Assembly (NCBI GenBank): GCA_963787485.1
Contig: CAWBDF010000001.1
Span: 184,830-248,829 of the forward strand
Origin: Bog-473 sp963787485
GTDB lineage: Bacteria; Actinomycetota; Acidimicrobiia; Acidimicrobiales; RAAP-2
Direction of reading: 5' to 3'
Length of the DNA stretch: 64,000 nucleotides
In this document: piece by piece, positions 1-10,093 of the stretch
Numbering within the stretch: the first letter of the stretch is position 1
How the letters are laid out: each line of letters opens with the position of its first letter
Notes under the pieces: model-generated
The model's input: the letters and a program-made list of their open reading frames with translations, nothing else
Database searches by the model: none
What the model was told of the DNA's origin: nothing
Translations under genes and position numbers: made by a program

Positions 1-813
1 GAGATCGAAGCGGATGATGCCGTAGGTGCCCAACTTGGCCAGCACGCCGGCCAGCACCACCGACCCTTCCTCGGGGGCTTCGGTGTAGGCATCGGGAGAC
101 CACGTGTGCAGCGGGAACAGAGGAGCCTTCACGGCGAAGGCGGCCGTGAAGGCCAAGAACAGCAGGACGCCCTCGCTCCCCGTGAGGTGGGTCCGCATGA
201 GCGGGCCGAGCGAGAAGGTCAGCACGTGGGTCTGCGACTGGTGGAGGAAGGCCAGCGCCAGGATGCCGACGAGGAGGAAGGCGGACCCGAGGAAGGTGTA
301 GAGGAAGAACTTCACCGCCGCATACGCCCGTCGCTGGTGTCCCCACCCGGCGATGATGAAGTACGAGGGCACCAGGGTCAGCTCGAACATGAAGAAGAAG
401 ACCAGGAGGTCGAGCGACAGGAAGCTGCCCATGACCGAGGCCTCGAGCAGGAGGATCCAGGCGAAGTAGACGCGCTGGTTGGGCCGGTCGCGCCCGAGGA
501 CGATGGCCAGGGGGAACAACAGGGCGGTGAGCAGCACCAGGAAGATGGAGATGCCGTCGACGCCGAGGTACCAGCGCACGCCCAGGCTGGTTCCGGTGTA
601 CGCGTGGTCCGAGACCAATTGGAAGCCGCCGTCGTGCACCTTCATGGTGATCAGGGCGGCGATGGCGAAGCCGAGGGTGACCAACGAGGTGATCAGGGCC
701 AGGGCGAAGGTGAGCTCACGGGGGAACCGCTTGTCGAGCCCGAGCAGTCCGAGGAGGGCCGCCCCGATGGCCGGGAGCAGGATGAGCAGGGTCAGGAAGG
801 GAACGGAGTGCAT
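1..813 (-). CDS. nuoM: NADH-quinone oxidoreductase subunit M (partial)
   Basis: N-terminal 271 codons of a proton-pumping, antiporter-like membrane subunit of respiratory complex I; the C-terminal part lies beyond the window edge. The ATG at 813-811 overlaps the nuoL stop (TGA 815-813) in a TGATG arrangement, so translation is probably coupled. The translation opens MHSVPFLTLL and is a run of hydrophobic helices, ending near a TWSPDAYTEAP motif typical of the NuoM quinone/proton channel region. It is the last nuo gene visible; nuoN would be expected just outside. Identity rests on motif and position in the operon. Confidence 0.93.
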   Translation of the reverse strand, partial: MHSVPFLTLLILLPAIGAALLGLLGLDKRFPRELTFALALITSLVTLGFAIAALITMKVHDGGFQLVSDHAYTGTSLGVRWYLGVDGISIFLVLLTALLFPLAIVLGRDRPNQRVYFAWILLLEASVMGSFLSLDLLVFFFMFELTLVPSYFIIAGWGHQRRAYAAVKFFLYTFLGSAFLLVGILALAFLHQSQTHVLTFSLGPLMRTHLTGSEGVLLFLAFTAAFAVKAPLFPLHTWSPDAYTEAPEEGSVVLAGVLAKLGTYGIIRFDL

Positions 814-2729
814 CAGCCCCACCACACCCGGCTCAGCATGAAGGCGACGATGAGGGCCATGCCGAGCGCGATGCCCAGCGCGTAGTTGCGGGCATAGCCG
901 GTCTGCAGCTTGCGCGCCGCGGTGCCTGTCACCTTGGCCAGGTGTGCCGTGCCGTTGACGGCGCCGTCGATCACCCGGGCGTCGACCACCCAGGCGCAGA
1001 ACGTGGCCAGCCGCTGGCTGGGTCGCCCGATGATGGTGTCGTAGAAGTCATCCCAGTACCAGACCCGCTGCAGGAAGGCAGGCTCGAGCGCGGGCTGGTC
1101 CACCTCGGCCCCGCGCCACAGCCAGGCGGCGATGATCACGCCGGCGACGGCGGCGGCGATGTCGGCCAGGGCCAGGTACCACAGGGGCCCGTCCCCCAGG
1201 TTGTCGTTGTAGATGGTGCCGGCGAACACCGGGGCGAGGAACTCGTTCAAGCCGCGGGTGTGCACCCAGGGCAGGTCGAGCACGCCGGAGAAGAAAGCGA
1301 AGAAGGCCAGCACGACGAGGGGGATGCGCATGATCCAGGGCGATTCGTGCGGCGTTGACAGGGCCGGCTCACCGTGCGGGCCGACCTTGTCGAAGCGCTC
1401 CTCGCCACCGAAGGCCAGGATCTCCAGCCGGCTCATGTAGTACGCGGTGAGCACCGCGGTCACCAGGCCGATGACCCACAACACCTTGTAGTGCGCGTAG
1501 ACGTTGTCGAGCACGTCGCCCTTGGCCCAGAAACCCGACAGCGGCGGGATGCCGGCGATGGCCAGGAACCCGATCGTGAAGGTAATGGTGGTCCACTTCA
1601 TGTAGCGGCGCAGCGCGCCCATACGTTTGAGGTCCTGCTCGTCGTGAAGCCCGTGGATCACCGAACCCGCTCCGAGGAAGAGGAGGCCCTTGAAGAAGGC
1701 GTGCACGACCATGAGGAAGACGGCGGCGATATAGGCCCCCGAACCCACGGCGAGGATCATGTAACCGATCTGCGACACGGTCGAGAAGGCGAGCACCTTC
1801 TTGATGTCCTGCTGCGCGCAGGCGATGGTGGCCGCCACGAATGCGGTCACCCCCCCGATGATCGCGATCACCTCCATGCCGTTTGAGGTCAAGTGCAGCA
1901 GGGGGTTCATCCGGCACAGGAGGTAGACCCCGGCCGTGACCATCGTGGCGGCGTGAATGAGGGCCGAGACCGGCGTCGGGCCCTCCATGGCATCAGGAAG
2001 CCAGTTGAAGAGGGGGATCTGGGCGGACTTCCCCGCGGCGGCCAGGAACAACAGCAACACGGCGGCGGTAGCCGTGACGCCGCCGAGGTGGGAGAGCTGC
2101 CCGAAGATTCCGCCGCCCGGACCGCTCTCGTACTGGACCGTCCCGGTCTTCTCGAAGATCAGGAAGATGGCCAAGAGGAAGCCGGCGTCCCCGATCCGGT
2201 TGTAGATGAAGGCCTTCTTGCCCGCCGAGGCGGCCGACTCGCGCTGGAACCAGAAGGCCACCAGCCAGTAGGAGCACACCCCCACGCCCTCCCACCCCAC
2301 GAAGGTGACCAGCAGGTTGTTCCCCAGAACCAACAGGAGCATGGAGAAGACGAAGAGGTTCAGGTAGACGAAGAACTTCGTGTAGTCCCGGTCACCCTTC
2401 ATGTAGCCGATGGAGTAGAGGTGGATGAAGGCGCTCACGAAGGTGACGAACATGCACATCGTCATCGACAGCGGGTCCACCAGCGTTCCGACGGGCACGC
2501 TCAGGTTGCCGGCGCTGAACCACGTGAAGTAGCTGTGCACCACCACCCGGTGGTCCGAGGGCAACCCGAGCAGGCCGGCCAGCACGATGCAGGCCACCAC
2601 GAACGAGCCGCCCACGGCGGCCGTCCCCACCCACCCGGCGGCCGGGTCGCCCATGCGCCGGCCGAAGGCAACCAGGATCAGGAACCCCGCGAGGGGCAAC
2701 AGCAACATCAAGTACGCGAGATGGACCAC
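813..2729 (-). CDS. nuoL: NADH-quinone oxidoreductase subunit L
   Basis: A 638-residue polytopic membrane protein, the distal proton-pumping subunit of complex I. The conserved channel segment (AGKSAQIPLFNWLPDAMEGP, then ALIHAATMVTAGVYL) lies at about residues 230-265. A long amphipathic C-terminal region before the last transmembrane helix (around residues 600-630) matches the lateral helix of NuoL. GTG start at 2729, 3 nt after the nuoK stop; the stop overlaps nuoM. Length is normal for the family and no frame break is visible. Confidence 0.96.
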   Translation of the reverse strand: MVHLAYLMLLLPLAGFLILVAFGRRMGDPAAGWVGTAAVGGSFVVACIVLAGLLGLPSDHRVVVHSYFTWFSAGNLSVPVGTLVDPLSMTMCMFVTFVSAFIHLYSIGYMKGDRDYTKFFVYLNLFVFSMLLLVLGNNLLVTFVGWEGVGVCSYWLVAFWFQRESAASAGKKAFIYNRIGDAGFLLAIFLIFEKTGTVQYESGPGGGIFGQLSHLGGVTATAAVLLLFLAAAGKSAQIPLFNWLPDAMEGPTPVSALIHAATMVTAGVYLLCRMNPLLHLTSNGMEVIAIIGGVTAFVAATIACAQQDIKKVLAFSTVSQIGYMILAVGSGAYIAAVFLMVVHAFFKGLLFLGAGSVIHGLHDEQDLKRMGALRRYMKWTTITFTIGFLAIAGIPPLSGFWAKGDVLDNVYAHYKVLWVIGLVTAVLTAYYMSRLEILAFGGEERFDKVGPHGEPALSTPHESPWIMRIPLVVLAFFAFFSGVLDLPWVHTRGLNEFLAPVFAGTIYNDNLGDGPLWYLALADIAAAVAGVIIAAWLWRGAEVDQPALEPAFLQRVWYWDDFYDTIIGRPSQRLATFCAWVVDARVIDGAVNGTAHLAKVTGTAARKLQTGYARNYALGIALGMALIVAFMLSRVWWG

Positions 2730-2732
2730 GGG

Positions 2733-3038
2733 TCAGCCCTTCAGGGAATCCAGGTCGTCAGCCACAGTCGTCTCGCGGCGGCGGAAGTTGGTGACCACGA
2801 TGCCCAGGCCCACGACCACCTCGGCCGCGGCCACGACCAGGACGAAGAACACCACGGCCTGACCGCCGATGTCCCCCAGCATGCGGGCGAAGGTGACGAA
2901 CGTCAGGTTGGCCGCGTTGAGCATCAGCTCGATGCACATGAACATGATCAGCACGTTGCGCCGCACCAGCAGCCCGACGGCACCGATGGTGAACACCACG
3001 GCGGCCAGCCCGAGGTACCAGGCTCCCGAAAGGCTCAC
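2733..3038 (-). CDS. nuoK: NADH-quinone oxidoreductase subunit K
   Basis: A 101-residue membrane subunit of complex I with three predicted transmembrane helices. Two buried acidic residues lie where the family has them: Glu in the MFMCIELMLNAANL segment (about residue 37) and Glu in VAAAEVVVGL (about residue 72). Both are part of the proton path. The start overlaps the nuoJ stop by 4 nt, consistent with translational coupling. The length is exactly that of typical NuoK. Confidence 0.96.
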   Translation of the reverse strand: MSLSGAWYLGLAAVVFTIGAVGLLVRRNVLIMFMCIELMLNAANLTFVTFARMLGDIGGQAVVFFVLVVAAAEVVVGLGIVVTNFRRRETTVADDLDSLKG

Positions 3039-3664
3039 GCCGGCAGCTCGCTGTCGGTGCTGTCCCCCTGCACATCCTCGTGCAGCGAGGGCGGGCGGCG
3101 GGCGAGCACGACCGCGCCCACCACGGCGATCACCAGCAGGGCGGCAGTGGCCTCGAAGGCGAAGAGGTAGGTGGTGAACAGCTGCTTGCCCAGTTGCGCC
3201 GGCTCGCCCGCCGGGGAGTTGGGACCGGCCACGTGGCCGGTGATCGGCCCCACCACCTGTTTGGCCCCGGTGACCCAGTGGGCGGTGGCGGCCATGGCGA
3301 GCACGCCCCCGAGGGTGATGGCCGAGAACGCCACGGCGAGCGGTCGTTGTCCGGCCAGCGGCTCCACGTTGACGTCCTCGGCCCGGTCGACGCCGAGGAA
3401 CATGATGACGAACAGGAAGAGGACGACGATGGCCCCGGCGTAGACGATGATCTGGACGGCGGCCAGGAAGTCCGCCTCCTGCTCAATGAAGAGCACGGCC
3501 ACGCCGAAGAGGGTCATCACCAGGCTGAGGGCGGCGTGCACCGGATTGCGCGACGTCACCACGCCCACCGCGCCGACGAGGATCACCACGGCGGAGGCGA
3601 CGAAGACGAGGAGGTCGGGCCAGGTCGGGCGCGTCGAAGCAGCGATGAGGACGAGCTGCGACAT
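3035..3664 (-). CDS. nuoJ: NADH-quinone oxidoreductase subunit J
   Basis: A 209-residue membrane subunit of complex I. Five hydrophobic helices are evident, and the YAGAIVVLFLFVIMFLG segment (about residues 75-92) is the NuoJ signature, including the pi-bulge helix region that links redox chemistry to the membrane arm. It sits 3 nt after nuoI and overlaps nuoK by 4 nt. The polar C-terminal tail (about 30 residues) is common in actinobacterial homologues. Confidence 0.95.
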   Translation of the reverse strand: MSQLVLIAASTRPTWPDLLVFVASAVVILVGAVGVVTSRNPVHAALSLVMTLFGVAVLFIEQEADFLAAVQIIVYAGAIVVLFLFVIMFLGVDRAEDVNVEPLAGQRPLAVAFSAITLGGVLAMAATAHWVTGAKQVVGPITGHVAGPNSPAGEPAQLGKQLFTTYLFAFEATAALLVIAVVGAVVLARRPPSLHEDVQGDSTDSELPA

Positions 3665-3667
3665 GGG

Positions 3668-4549
3668 TCAGTCGGTCCCCTCGGCTGGGTCCACCGTGCC
3701 GGCTCCACCGGCTGGGTCCACCGTGCCGGCCTTCGCCGCCTTGCGGGCGGCGCGCCGCACCTTCGTGCGCGCCCGCATGTCCTCCATCTTCCGGCGGTTG
3801 CGCTCCGCGCCCTTCTTGGCCCGCCAGACCCGACCCTGCATGCCCCGGTGGGCGAGTGGGATGTCCTCGTCGAGCAGGTGCGCCTCGAGCACCTCGCGCA
3901 GTGGCTTGGTCCCGGTGGCGGCGTCGTCACGGCGGCCGGATTGGCCTCCTTCGGGGGCGCGCACGCCGTAGCCCAGCTCGCCCGACCACTGCACCTCGCC
4001 CTCGTAGGCGGCGTTGCCGGAAGGGGAGGTGGCGCGCATCCAGCCCGAAGTCATGTCGTCGTCGCCCTCGCGCCAGTCCTCCCACGGAAGCTTCTTTGGC
4101 GTGCCGTCGTCGTTCACCACCAGCTCGTCTTTGGTGTAGATGGCGTCGGAGCGGTTGGTGAAGGAGAACTCGAAGAGCTTGGACTCGGTGATGGCCTCGG
4201 TGGGGCACGCCTCGACGCACAAGTCGCAGTGGATGCAGCGCAAGTAGTTGATCTCGTAGACGTAGCCGTAGCGCTCCCCGGGCGAGACCGGATGGTCGGG
4301 CGGGTTGTCGAGCCCGCGCACGTAGATGCAGTCCGCCGGGCACACTCCCGCGCAGAGCTCGCAGCCGATGCACTTCTCCATGCCGTCCTCGTAGCGGTTG
4401 AGGACGTGGCGCCCGTGTTGGCGCGGCTGCTTGGGCTTCTTCTCCTCGGGGTACATGGTGGTGACCCGCGGACGGGTCAGGTGCTGGAAGGTCAGTTTGA
4501 ACCCGCCCAGGAAGGAGAGCTGGTCCTTCACCTCGTCGCCCACACCCAC
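3668..4549 (-). CDS. nuoI: NADH-quinone oxidoreductase subunit I
   Basis: A 293-residue ferredoxin-like subunit carrying clusters N6a and N6b, which pass electrons towards N2 in NuoB. Two CxxCxxCxxxC motifs are intact: Cys60/63/66/70 (CIGCELCAGVC) and Cys105/108/111/115 (CIHCDLCVEAC). The protein is much longer than the usual 160-220 residues because of a basic C-terminal extension that ends in a duplicated nonapeptide (GTVDPAGGA, then GTVDPAEGT). The start is a GTG that overlaps the last base of the nuoH stop; a second GTG two codons on is equally possible. Confidence 0.95.
   Translation of the reverse strand: MGVGDEVKDQLSFLGGFKLTFQHLTRPRVTTMYPEEKKPKQPRQHGRHVLNRYEDGMEKCIGCELCAGVCPADCIYVRGLDNPPDHPVSPGERYGYVYEINYLRCIHCDLCVEACPTEAITESKLFEFSFTNRSDAIYTKDELVVNDDGTPKKLPWEDWREGDDDMTSGWMRATSPSGNAAYEGEVQWSGELGYGVRAPEGGQSGRRDDAATGTKPLREVLEAHLLDEDIPLAHRGMQGRVWRAKKGAERNRRKMEDMRARTKVRRAARKAAKAGTVDPAGGAGTVDPAEGTD
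3682..3730. repeat. 22-bp direct repeat inside the 3' end of nuoI
   Basis: The sequence CGGCTGGGTCCACCGTGCCG (followed by GC) occurs at 3682-3703 and again at 3709-3730. The period is 27 nt, so the repeat adds nine residues without breaking the nuoI frame. It encodes the duplicated GTVDPA unit at the NuoI C-terminus. Slippage or recent duplication is the likely cause. Confidence 0.9.
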
Positions 4550-5871
4550 TACGCATCACCTCCGTGTGTCGGATCGGCGGGGACGGGCGTGAGCCGCGGA
4601 CGCGGCGGTCGGCTGGCCCTGCGCCCGATGGCCGGGATGACCGCTTCCTCCTCGCTGCGCCCCGCCCCGAGATGGCTGGCCCGCAGCAGGACCACCGTGG
4701 CCAGCAGCACCACTGGCACCAGGATCAGGCCGCCCCAGCCCCAGGCGATGATCGCGGCCACCAGGAGCAACCATCCGAGCGTCATGGGGATCAGGCGTTT
4801 CCAGCCCAGGTCCATGAGCTGGTCGTAGCGCAGGCGCGGCAGGGCCGCACGGAACCACACATACACGAAACAAAACACCGCAGTCTTCAACACGAAGTAG
4901 ATGATCGGCATGTAGATCGTGGCGCCCGGGATGTGGAAGATGTAGCCGTTGGGCCCTCCGAAGAACAGCGTGACCACGATGGCGGACATCGTGATGGTGT
5001 TCATGAATTCGGCCAAGAAGAAGAGGCCGAAGCGGATGGAGGAGTACTCGGTGTGGAAGCCGCCGACGAGCTCGGTGTCCGCCTCGGTCAGGTCGAACGG
5101 CGGGCGCGTCAGCTCGGCCGTGATGGCGATCATGAAGAAGATGAACGGCAGAAAGCCCAGGCGGATCAGGTTCCAGTTCCAGAACCCGTCGGACTGGGAC
5201 GCCACGATGGCCCGCGTGGACAGTGAACCGGTCACCAGCACGACCATGACCGTCGTCATGCCGAGCGCGGCCTCGTACGAGATGACCTGGGCCGAAGCGC
5301 GTACCGATCCGAGCAGCGGATACTTGGAGCCCGAGGACCAGCCCGCCAGCATCACTCCGTAGACGGCGATGCCCGACATGGCCAGGACGAGAAGAATGCC
5401 CACGGGCGGGTCGGCCACCTGGAGCTCGAAGGTGTGGCTCCCGATCGTGATGACGCCGCCGACCGGGACGACGCTGAAGATCAGCACAGCGGGGATTACC
5501 GACAGGTACGGCGCCAGCTTGAAGACGAGGGCGTCGGCACGGTCGGGCAGCAGGTCCTCCTTGAAGATGAGCTTGGTGCCGTCGGCAAAGGTCTGCAGCA
5601 GACCCCACGGGCCGGCGCGGTTGGGCCCGACCCGGCTCTGCATGTCCGAGATCACCTTGCGCTCGAACCAGATCATCAGCGCAGTGGCCACCAGCAGCGC
5701 GACGAAGGCGGCGACGCACTTGATGAGAACGATCAGCCACACCTCCCAGTTGAGGCCGACGTAGAACAGCGGGTCGCCGTTCCCCGAATTGGCGCTGTGC
5801 GTGAGCACCTGGGACCCGACCGACCCGGCCGAGCCGGCCGAGCCGGCGCTGACGAGGAGGACGGCAATCAC
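4549..5871 (-). CDS. nuoH: NADH-quinone oxidoreductase subunit H
   Basis: About 440 residues; the membrane subunit that, with NuoB and NuoD, forms the quinone-binding chamber. Hallmarks are ERKVISDMQSRVGPNRAGP (first loop), TELVGGFHTEYSS (quinone channel acidic loop) and ELTRPPFDLTEADTE. GTG start at 5871 overlaps the intended nuoG stop (TGA 5870-5868), a GTGA coupling. Because nuoG carries a one-base insertion, the nuoG frame now runs without a stop into nuoH. The N-terminus has a short Ser-Ala-Gly repeat (SAGSAGSAGSVGS) absent from most relatives, so the true start could be slightly downstream. Confidence 0.94.
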   Translation of the reverse strand: MIAVLLVSAGSAGSAGSVGSQVLTHSANSGNGDPLFYVGLNWEVWLIVLIKCVAAFVALLVATALMIWFERKVISDMQSRVGPNRAGPWGLLQTFADGTKLIFKEDLLPDRADALVFKLAPYLSVIPAVLIFSVVPVGGVITIGSHTFELQVADPPVGILLVLAMSGIAVYGVMLAGWSSGSKYPLLGSVRASAQVISYEAALGMTTVMVVLVTGSLSTRAIVASQSDGFWNWNLIRLGFLPFIFFMIAITAELTRPPFDLTEADTELVGGFHTEYSSIRFGLFFLAEFMNTITMSAIVVTLFFGGPNGYIFHIPGATIYMPIIYFVLKTAVFCFVYVWFRAALPRLRYDQLMDLGWKRLIPMTLGWLLLVAAIIAWGWGGLILVPVVLLATVVLLRASHLGAGRSEEEAVIPAIGRRASRPPRPRLTPVPADPTHGGDA

Positions 5872-8796
5872 TGCGACTCCATCCGGACGTCGGTGACGGG
5901 CCGGCGGCTGTCGATGAGGGTGGCCACGGCGTTCCCCCGAGTGCTCTCCCCGTCGGGCAGGTTGAAATCGACGGCCACCACGCCGCGGGGCACGCCCTCG
6001 TCGGTCTGGGCGGCCAGGACCAGCTCCCCCCGGGCCGAGCGCAGCTTGACCCGGTCCCCGGTCCGCCGCGCCGAGGCGGTCCAGGTCGTAGGGGTTGGCC
6101 CGAGCCACCAGGGCGGGTACCAGCGGGGTCAACGAGGGCGAGCCGGTGACCGAGCTGCCGGCGTCGTACAGGCGCCGGCCCGCCACCAGCCGCAAGGAGT
6201 AGCTGTCGGCCTTGGGGATCGCCAACGGCGCGGGCTGGTCACCGCCGGTACCGGTCCACGACACCAGGGGCGGCGGGCTGCCCAAAGCCGGGATCCGGGC
6301 GCGCAGAGGGCCGCGGCGACCGGTGCCCACACGGGGTGGCGCACCCTGGCGTTCGACGGACTCGACGCCGGGCAGGGCGATGGGATCGATCGGGGCGACG
6401 TCGTCGGCATGGTCGGGGCGCCCGGAGAGCGGGACGAGGATCCCGTCGTGCGCGGCGTCCGAGTGCAGGACGGCCTGGGTCAGGCCGGCGTAGGCCGGGG
6501 CGGCCAGCTCCAGCTCCTCGGCCAGCTCGGTCACGCTGGCGACGCCGAGGTCAGCGCCCAGGGCCGCGGCGAGCTCGACGGCGATCATCCAGTCCGGCCA
6601 GGCGAAGCCGGGCGCCGTGAGCTTGGGAGCGAGACGGCTGACCCGGCCCTCGAGGTTGGTCGTGGTGCCCGGCAACTCGTGGGTCACCGCGCAGGGCAGG
6701 ACCACGTCCGCGTGGACGTCGACCGACTCGGAGGGGTGGCCCGTCACCGCCACCACGAAGTGCCCGGCGGTGAGCGCCGCGGACGCCCGCGCGTGGTCGG
6801 GAAAATCGCTCAGGGGGTCGGAGCCGAGCAGCACCAGCGCGCCGACCGGGGTGCGACTGCCGGGCGTGGCGCCCGACTCGGTGCCGGGCTCGCCGCCCGA
6901 CGCGGCGGCGGGCTCCGCATCGGTCTCCGTCCCGCCCTCCCCCGCCATGGACGCCAGGATCTCGGCCGTCGAACGGCCGGTGGTCGCCGGGACCGAGCCC
7001 CAGGCGGTGGTGAAGCGTGACCGCCCCTCGCGGAGACTGACCCGGCCGGGCAGGAGCCCGGGGGCAAGGCCCATGTCGAGGGCCCCGAACACGTTGCCGC
7101 GCCGTAACGCCGGCAAGTAACGGGCCTCGGGCAGGGCGGCGGCCAGGGTGCGCAACGCCTCGCCGCTCACCTCCTCCGCCTCGGCGTACGAGGGCCGGCC
7201 GGCCACGACGACGACGCCGGCGCCGCCGGGGCGCGCAGCCAGCAGACGGCGCGCCGTCTCGAGCGCGCCGGGCCCGAGCGCGCTCCCTTCGGGATGAGCG
7301 TCGAGTGCCTTCACTGCCGCGTCGTCTCCGGTCAACGCCCGGGCCAGGAGGGGCGCGTCGCCGGGGCGGACGCGCAGCACGGCCGAGGCGTGGGCGCTCA
7401 GTGCGGTGGGCATCGGGGAGATCTCGATCAGCTCCGTGGCGCCGCCGAGGACCGCCTGGCGTAGGCGGAGGAACAGCACCGGCAGCTCCTCACGCAGGTC
7501 GCCGCTCAACGTGACCAGCACGGGTGCGCCACAGGCCTCGTCGATGGTGGCCCGGGGCAGGCCGAGCACCAGGTCGGCCGGGAGCCCGTCGCCGAGCTGG
7601 GCGTCCACCGAGTCCGTCCCGATGACGCCCTTGGTCAGTTTGGCCCACGCATAGGCGGCCTCGTTGGTCAGCCGCGCCCCTCCGATGACGGCCACCGCGT
7701 CGGCACCGCCGGACGCCAGCGAGGCGGTGATGCCCGCCGCCGCCGCGGCCAGGGCCTCGCCCCAGCTCACCGCCACCAGCTCGCCCTCCTTGCGCACCTG
7801 CGGCTCGACCAGTCGTCCGTGCTCGAAGCGCCCGGTCTCGCGGGCTTGGCCCAGGAACTGACCCCGGCTCACCCCGAGGCCGACCACCTGGGAGGCGGTG
7901 GCCGGAGCGACGTCGACGGCCTCGTCGGCCGGCGCGCCCGAGAGCGGTCCGGCGGACACTTCGTCGCCGTTGACCGACTCGTAGGTGAAGCGGCCCTTGT
8001 CGCACAGCCACCCGTGGTTGACGGGTTCCGAGTCGATGCCGAGCAGCCGGGTGAGCCGGTTCTGCGACGACTGCACGGCCACCCGGCACCCGACGGCGCA
8101 GGCGGTGCAGGTGGACTCGACCTGATCGAGGTCCCAGGGGCGGGCGGTGAAGCGGTACGGCGTCGCCGTGAGCGCACCGACCGGGCAGATCTGCACGGTG
8201 TTGCCGCTGAAGTACGAAGAGAACGGCTCGGTCGGGAAGGTCGCGACCTCGACCAGTTCGCCGCGTCCGGCGAAGTCGATCTGCGCCTCACCGGCCACCT
8301 CCTCGGCGAAGCGGGTGCAGCGCGCGCACTGGATGCAACGCTCCCGGTCCAGCAGCACCAGGTCGGAAATGGCGATGGGCTTCTCGAAGTGGCGCTTCTC
8401 CTCGACGAAGCGGCTCTCCCCGGGGCCGTAGGCCAGGGTCTGGTCCTGGAGCGGGCACTCGCCGCCCTTGTCGCACACGGGACAGTCCAGGGGATGGTTG
8501 GCCAGCAGGAACTCGAGCACGCCGTCCTGGGCCTTCTTCACCCGGTCGTTGGTCGTGTCGACCACCATGCCCTCGGTCACCGCCACGAAGCAGGCCGGCG
8601 TCAACGTGGCGCCCCGTGGGCCCTCGACGTCGACCAGGCACATGCGGCACATGCCGACGGGCTCCATGCGGGGGTGGTAGCAGAAGCGCGGGATGTAGGT
8701 GCCGGCCCGTTCCGCCGCGGCGATGAGCAGCTCGCCCCGCCGCGCCGTGACGGCCCGACCGTCGAGGGTGAAGGGGAGGTCGGCCGCGTCAGTCAA
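5868..8796 (-). CDS. nuoG: NADH-quinone oxidoreductase subunit G (frame broken near 6058)
   Basis: Large iron-sulfur subunit of the NADH module, about 975 residues after correction. The N-terminus holds a ferredoxin-like [2Fe-2S] region (CYHPRMEPVGMCRMC), then HPLDCPVCDKGGEC, CIQCARC and CPVGAL clusters, and a molybdopterin-oxidoreductase-like domain follows. The start is probably TTG at 8796, overlapping the nuoF stop; no ATG or GTG gives the full N-terminus. One extra base around 6055-6063 shifts the frame after ANPYDLDRLGAAD. In the neighbouring frame the expected ending resumes (VKLRSARGELVLAAQ ... VTDVRMESQ) and stops at 5868-5870, exactly where nuoH begins. A sequence error is the simplest explanation. 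Confidence 0.92.
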
Positions 8797-10093
8797 AGGG
8801 GCACCCCCCGTCCTTGACGTGCACCAGGAACTCGTCGCGGAACATGCGGATGCCCGACGCGATGGACGAGGGGATGGACGGGCCCAGCACGCAGATGGTG
8901 GTCTGCTGCGGTGGCCAGGCCACGCCGGGAGAGATGTTGTCGCACAGGTCCATGAGGAGGTCCAGATCTTCCTCGCGCCCGGCGCCGTGCTCAATTCGGT
9001 ACATGATGCGCTCCAGCCAGCCCGCGCCCTCGCGACACGGCGTGCACTGTCCGCACGACTCGCGGGAGAAGAACTTCGTGATCCGCCACGCTGCCCGCAC
9101 CACGCAGGTGGCCGAGTCCATGACCACCACCGAGCCGGAGCCGAGCATGGAGCCGGCCTCGCCCACCTCGTCCTGGCCGAGCGGCAGGTCGACCTGGTCC
9201 GGCCCGAACCACGGGGCTGAGACCCCACCGGGGATGAAGGCCTTGAGCGTGTTCGAGCCCCGGATGCCGCCGCCGAGGGACGGTGCGTAGACCAAGTCGC
9301 GGAACGTGGTCTTGACCATCTCGAGCTCGTAGGTGCCCGGCCGGCGCACGTGGCCGGCTAGTGCGAAGAGCCGGGTGCCGGTGGAGCGGCCGGCGCCGAG
9401 GGCGGCGAAGGCGGCACCGCCGTGGGTGACGATCCACGGGATGTTGGCCATCGTCTCGACGTTGTTGACCACGGTGGGCTCGCCGTAGAGGCCGACGGCG
9501 GCCGGGAAGTAAGGGGGCTTGATACGCGGAAATCCCCGCTTGCCCTCCAACGACTCGAGCAGCGCCGTCTCCTCGCCACAGATGTAGGCACCCGCACCAG
9601 GGTGCACCACGAGGTCGACCGAGAAGCCCGAGCCGAAGATGTCGGCTCCGACCGCGCCGTGCGCGTACGCTTCGTTCAGGGCGCTCTGCAGGCGCTCGAG
9701 CCCCAGTGCGAACTCGCCGCGGAGATAGATGAAGGCCTGGTTGACCTGGAGGGCGTAGGCACTGATCAGCACGCCCTCGAGGATCTGGTGAGGGTCGCGC
9801 TCAATGAGCAGGTGATCCTTGAACGTGGCCGGCTCGGACTCGTCACCGTTGACGACCAGGTACGTCACCGGGTTCTTGCGCAGCATCGACCACTTGCGCC
9901 CGGCCGGGAACCCTGCCCCGCCACGGCCGAGCAGGCTGGCCGCGTCGACCTCGGCCGCCACCGCTCCGGGCGTCATGGCCAGGGCGGTGCGCAGGGCCTC
10001 GTACCCGCCCGTGGCCAGGTAGCGCTCGATTGTGTACGAGTCGTCGTACCCGACTCGCGCCGTGATGATCTTCGGGGCTTCCGTCGTCGCCAT
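8789..10093 (-). CDS. nuoF: NADH-quinone oxidoreductase subunit F
   Basis: A 434-residue flavoprotein that binds NADH and FMN and carries cluster N3. The FMN/NADH glycine-rich loop GRGGAGFPAGRKW is at residues 56-68, the second motif GAGAYICGEETALLESLEG near 170-190, and the [4Fe-4S] motif SCGQCTPCREG is in the C-terminal third. The ATG at 10093 overlaps the nuoE stop by one base. Length and motifs are typical. Confidence 0.97.
   Translation of the reverse strand: MATTEAPKIITARVGYDDSYTIERYLATGGYEALRTALAMTPGAVAAEVDAASLLGRGGAGFPAGRKWSMLRKNPVTYLVVNGDESEPATFKDHLLIERDPHQILEGVLISAYALQVNQAFIYLRGEFALGLERLQSALNEAYAHGAVGADIFGSGFSVDLVVHPGAGAYICGEETALLESLEGKRGFPRIKPPYFPAAVGLYGEPTVVNNVETMANIPWIVTHGGAAFAALGAGRSTGTRLFALAGHVRRPGTYELEMVKTTFRDLVYAPSLGGGIRGSNTLKAFIPGGVSAPWFGPDQVDLPLGQDEVGEAGSMLGSGSVVVMDSATCVVRAAWRITKFFSRESCGQCTPCREGAGWLERIMYRIEHGAGREEDLDLLMDLCDNISPGVAWPPQQTTICVLGPSIPSSIASGIRMFRDEFLVHVKDGGCPFD

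Noticed and set aside
1893..4828. Long plus-strand open frames opposite nuoL to nuoI
   Set aside because: Mirror frames of GC-rich coding DNA, composed of low-complexity Arg, His and Gly; no motif.
4549..9228. A genuine NuoG-NuoH fusion protein
   Set aside because: The proper NuoG C-terminus and stop are in the neighbouring frame; a single added base explains the join.
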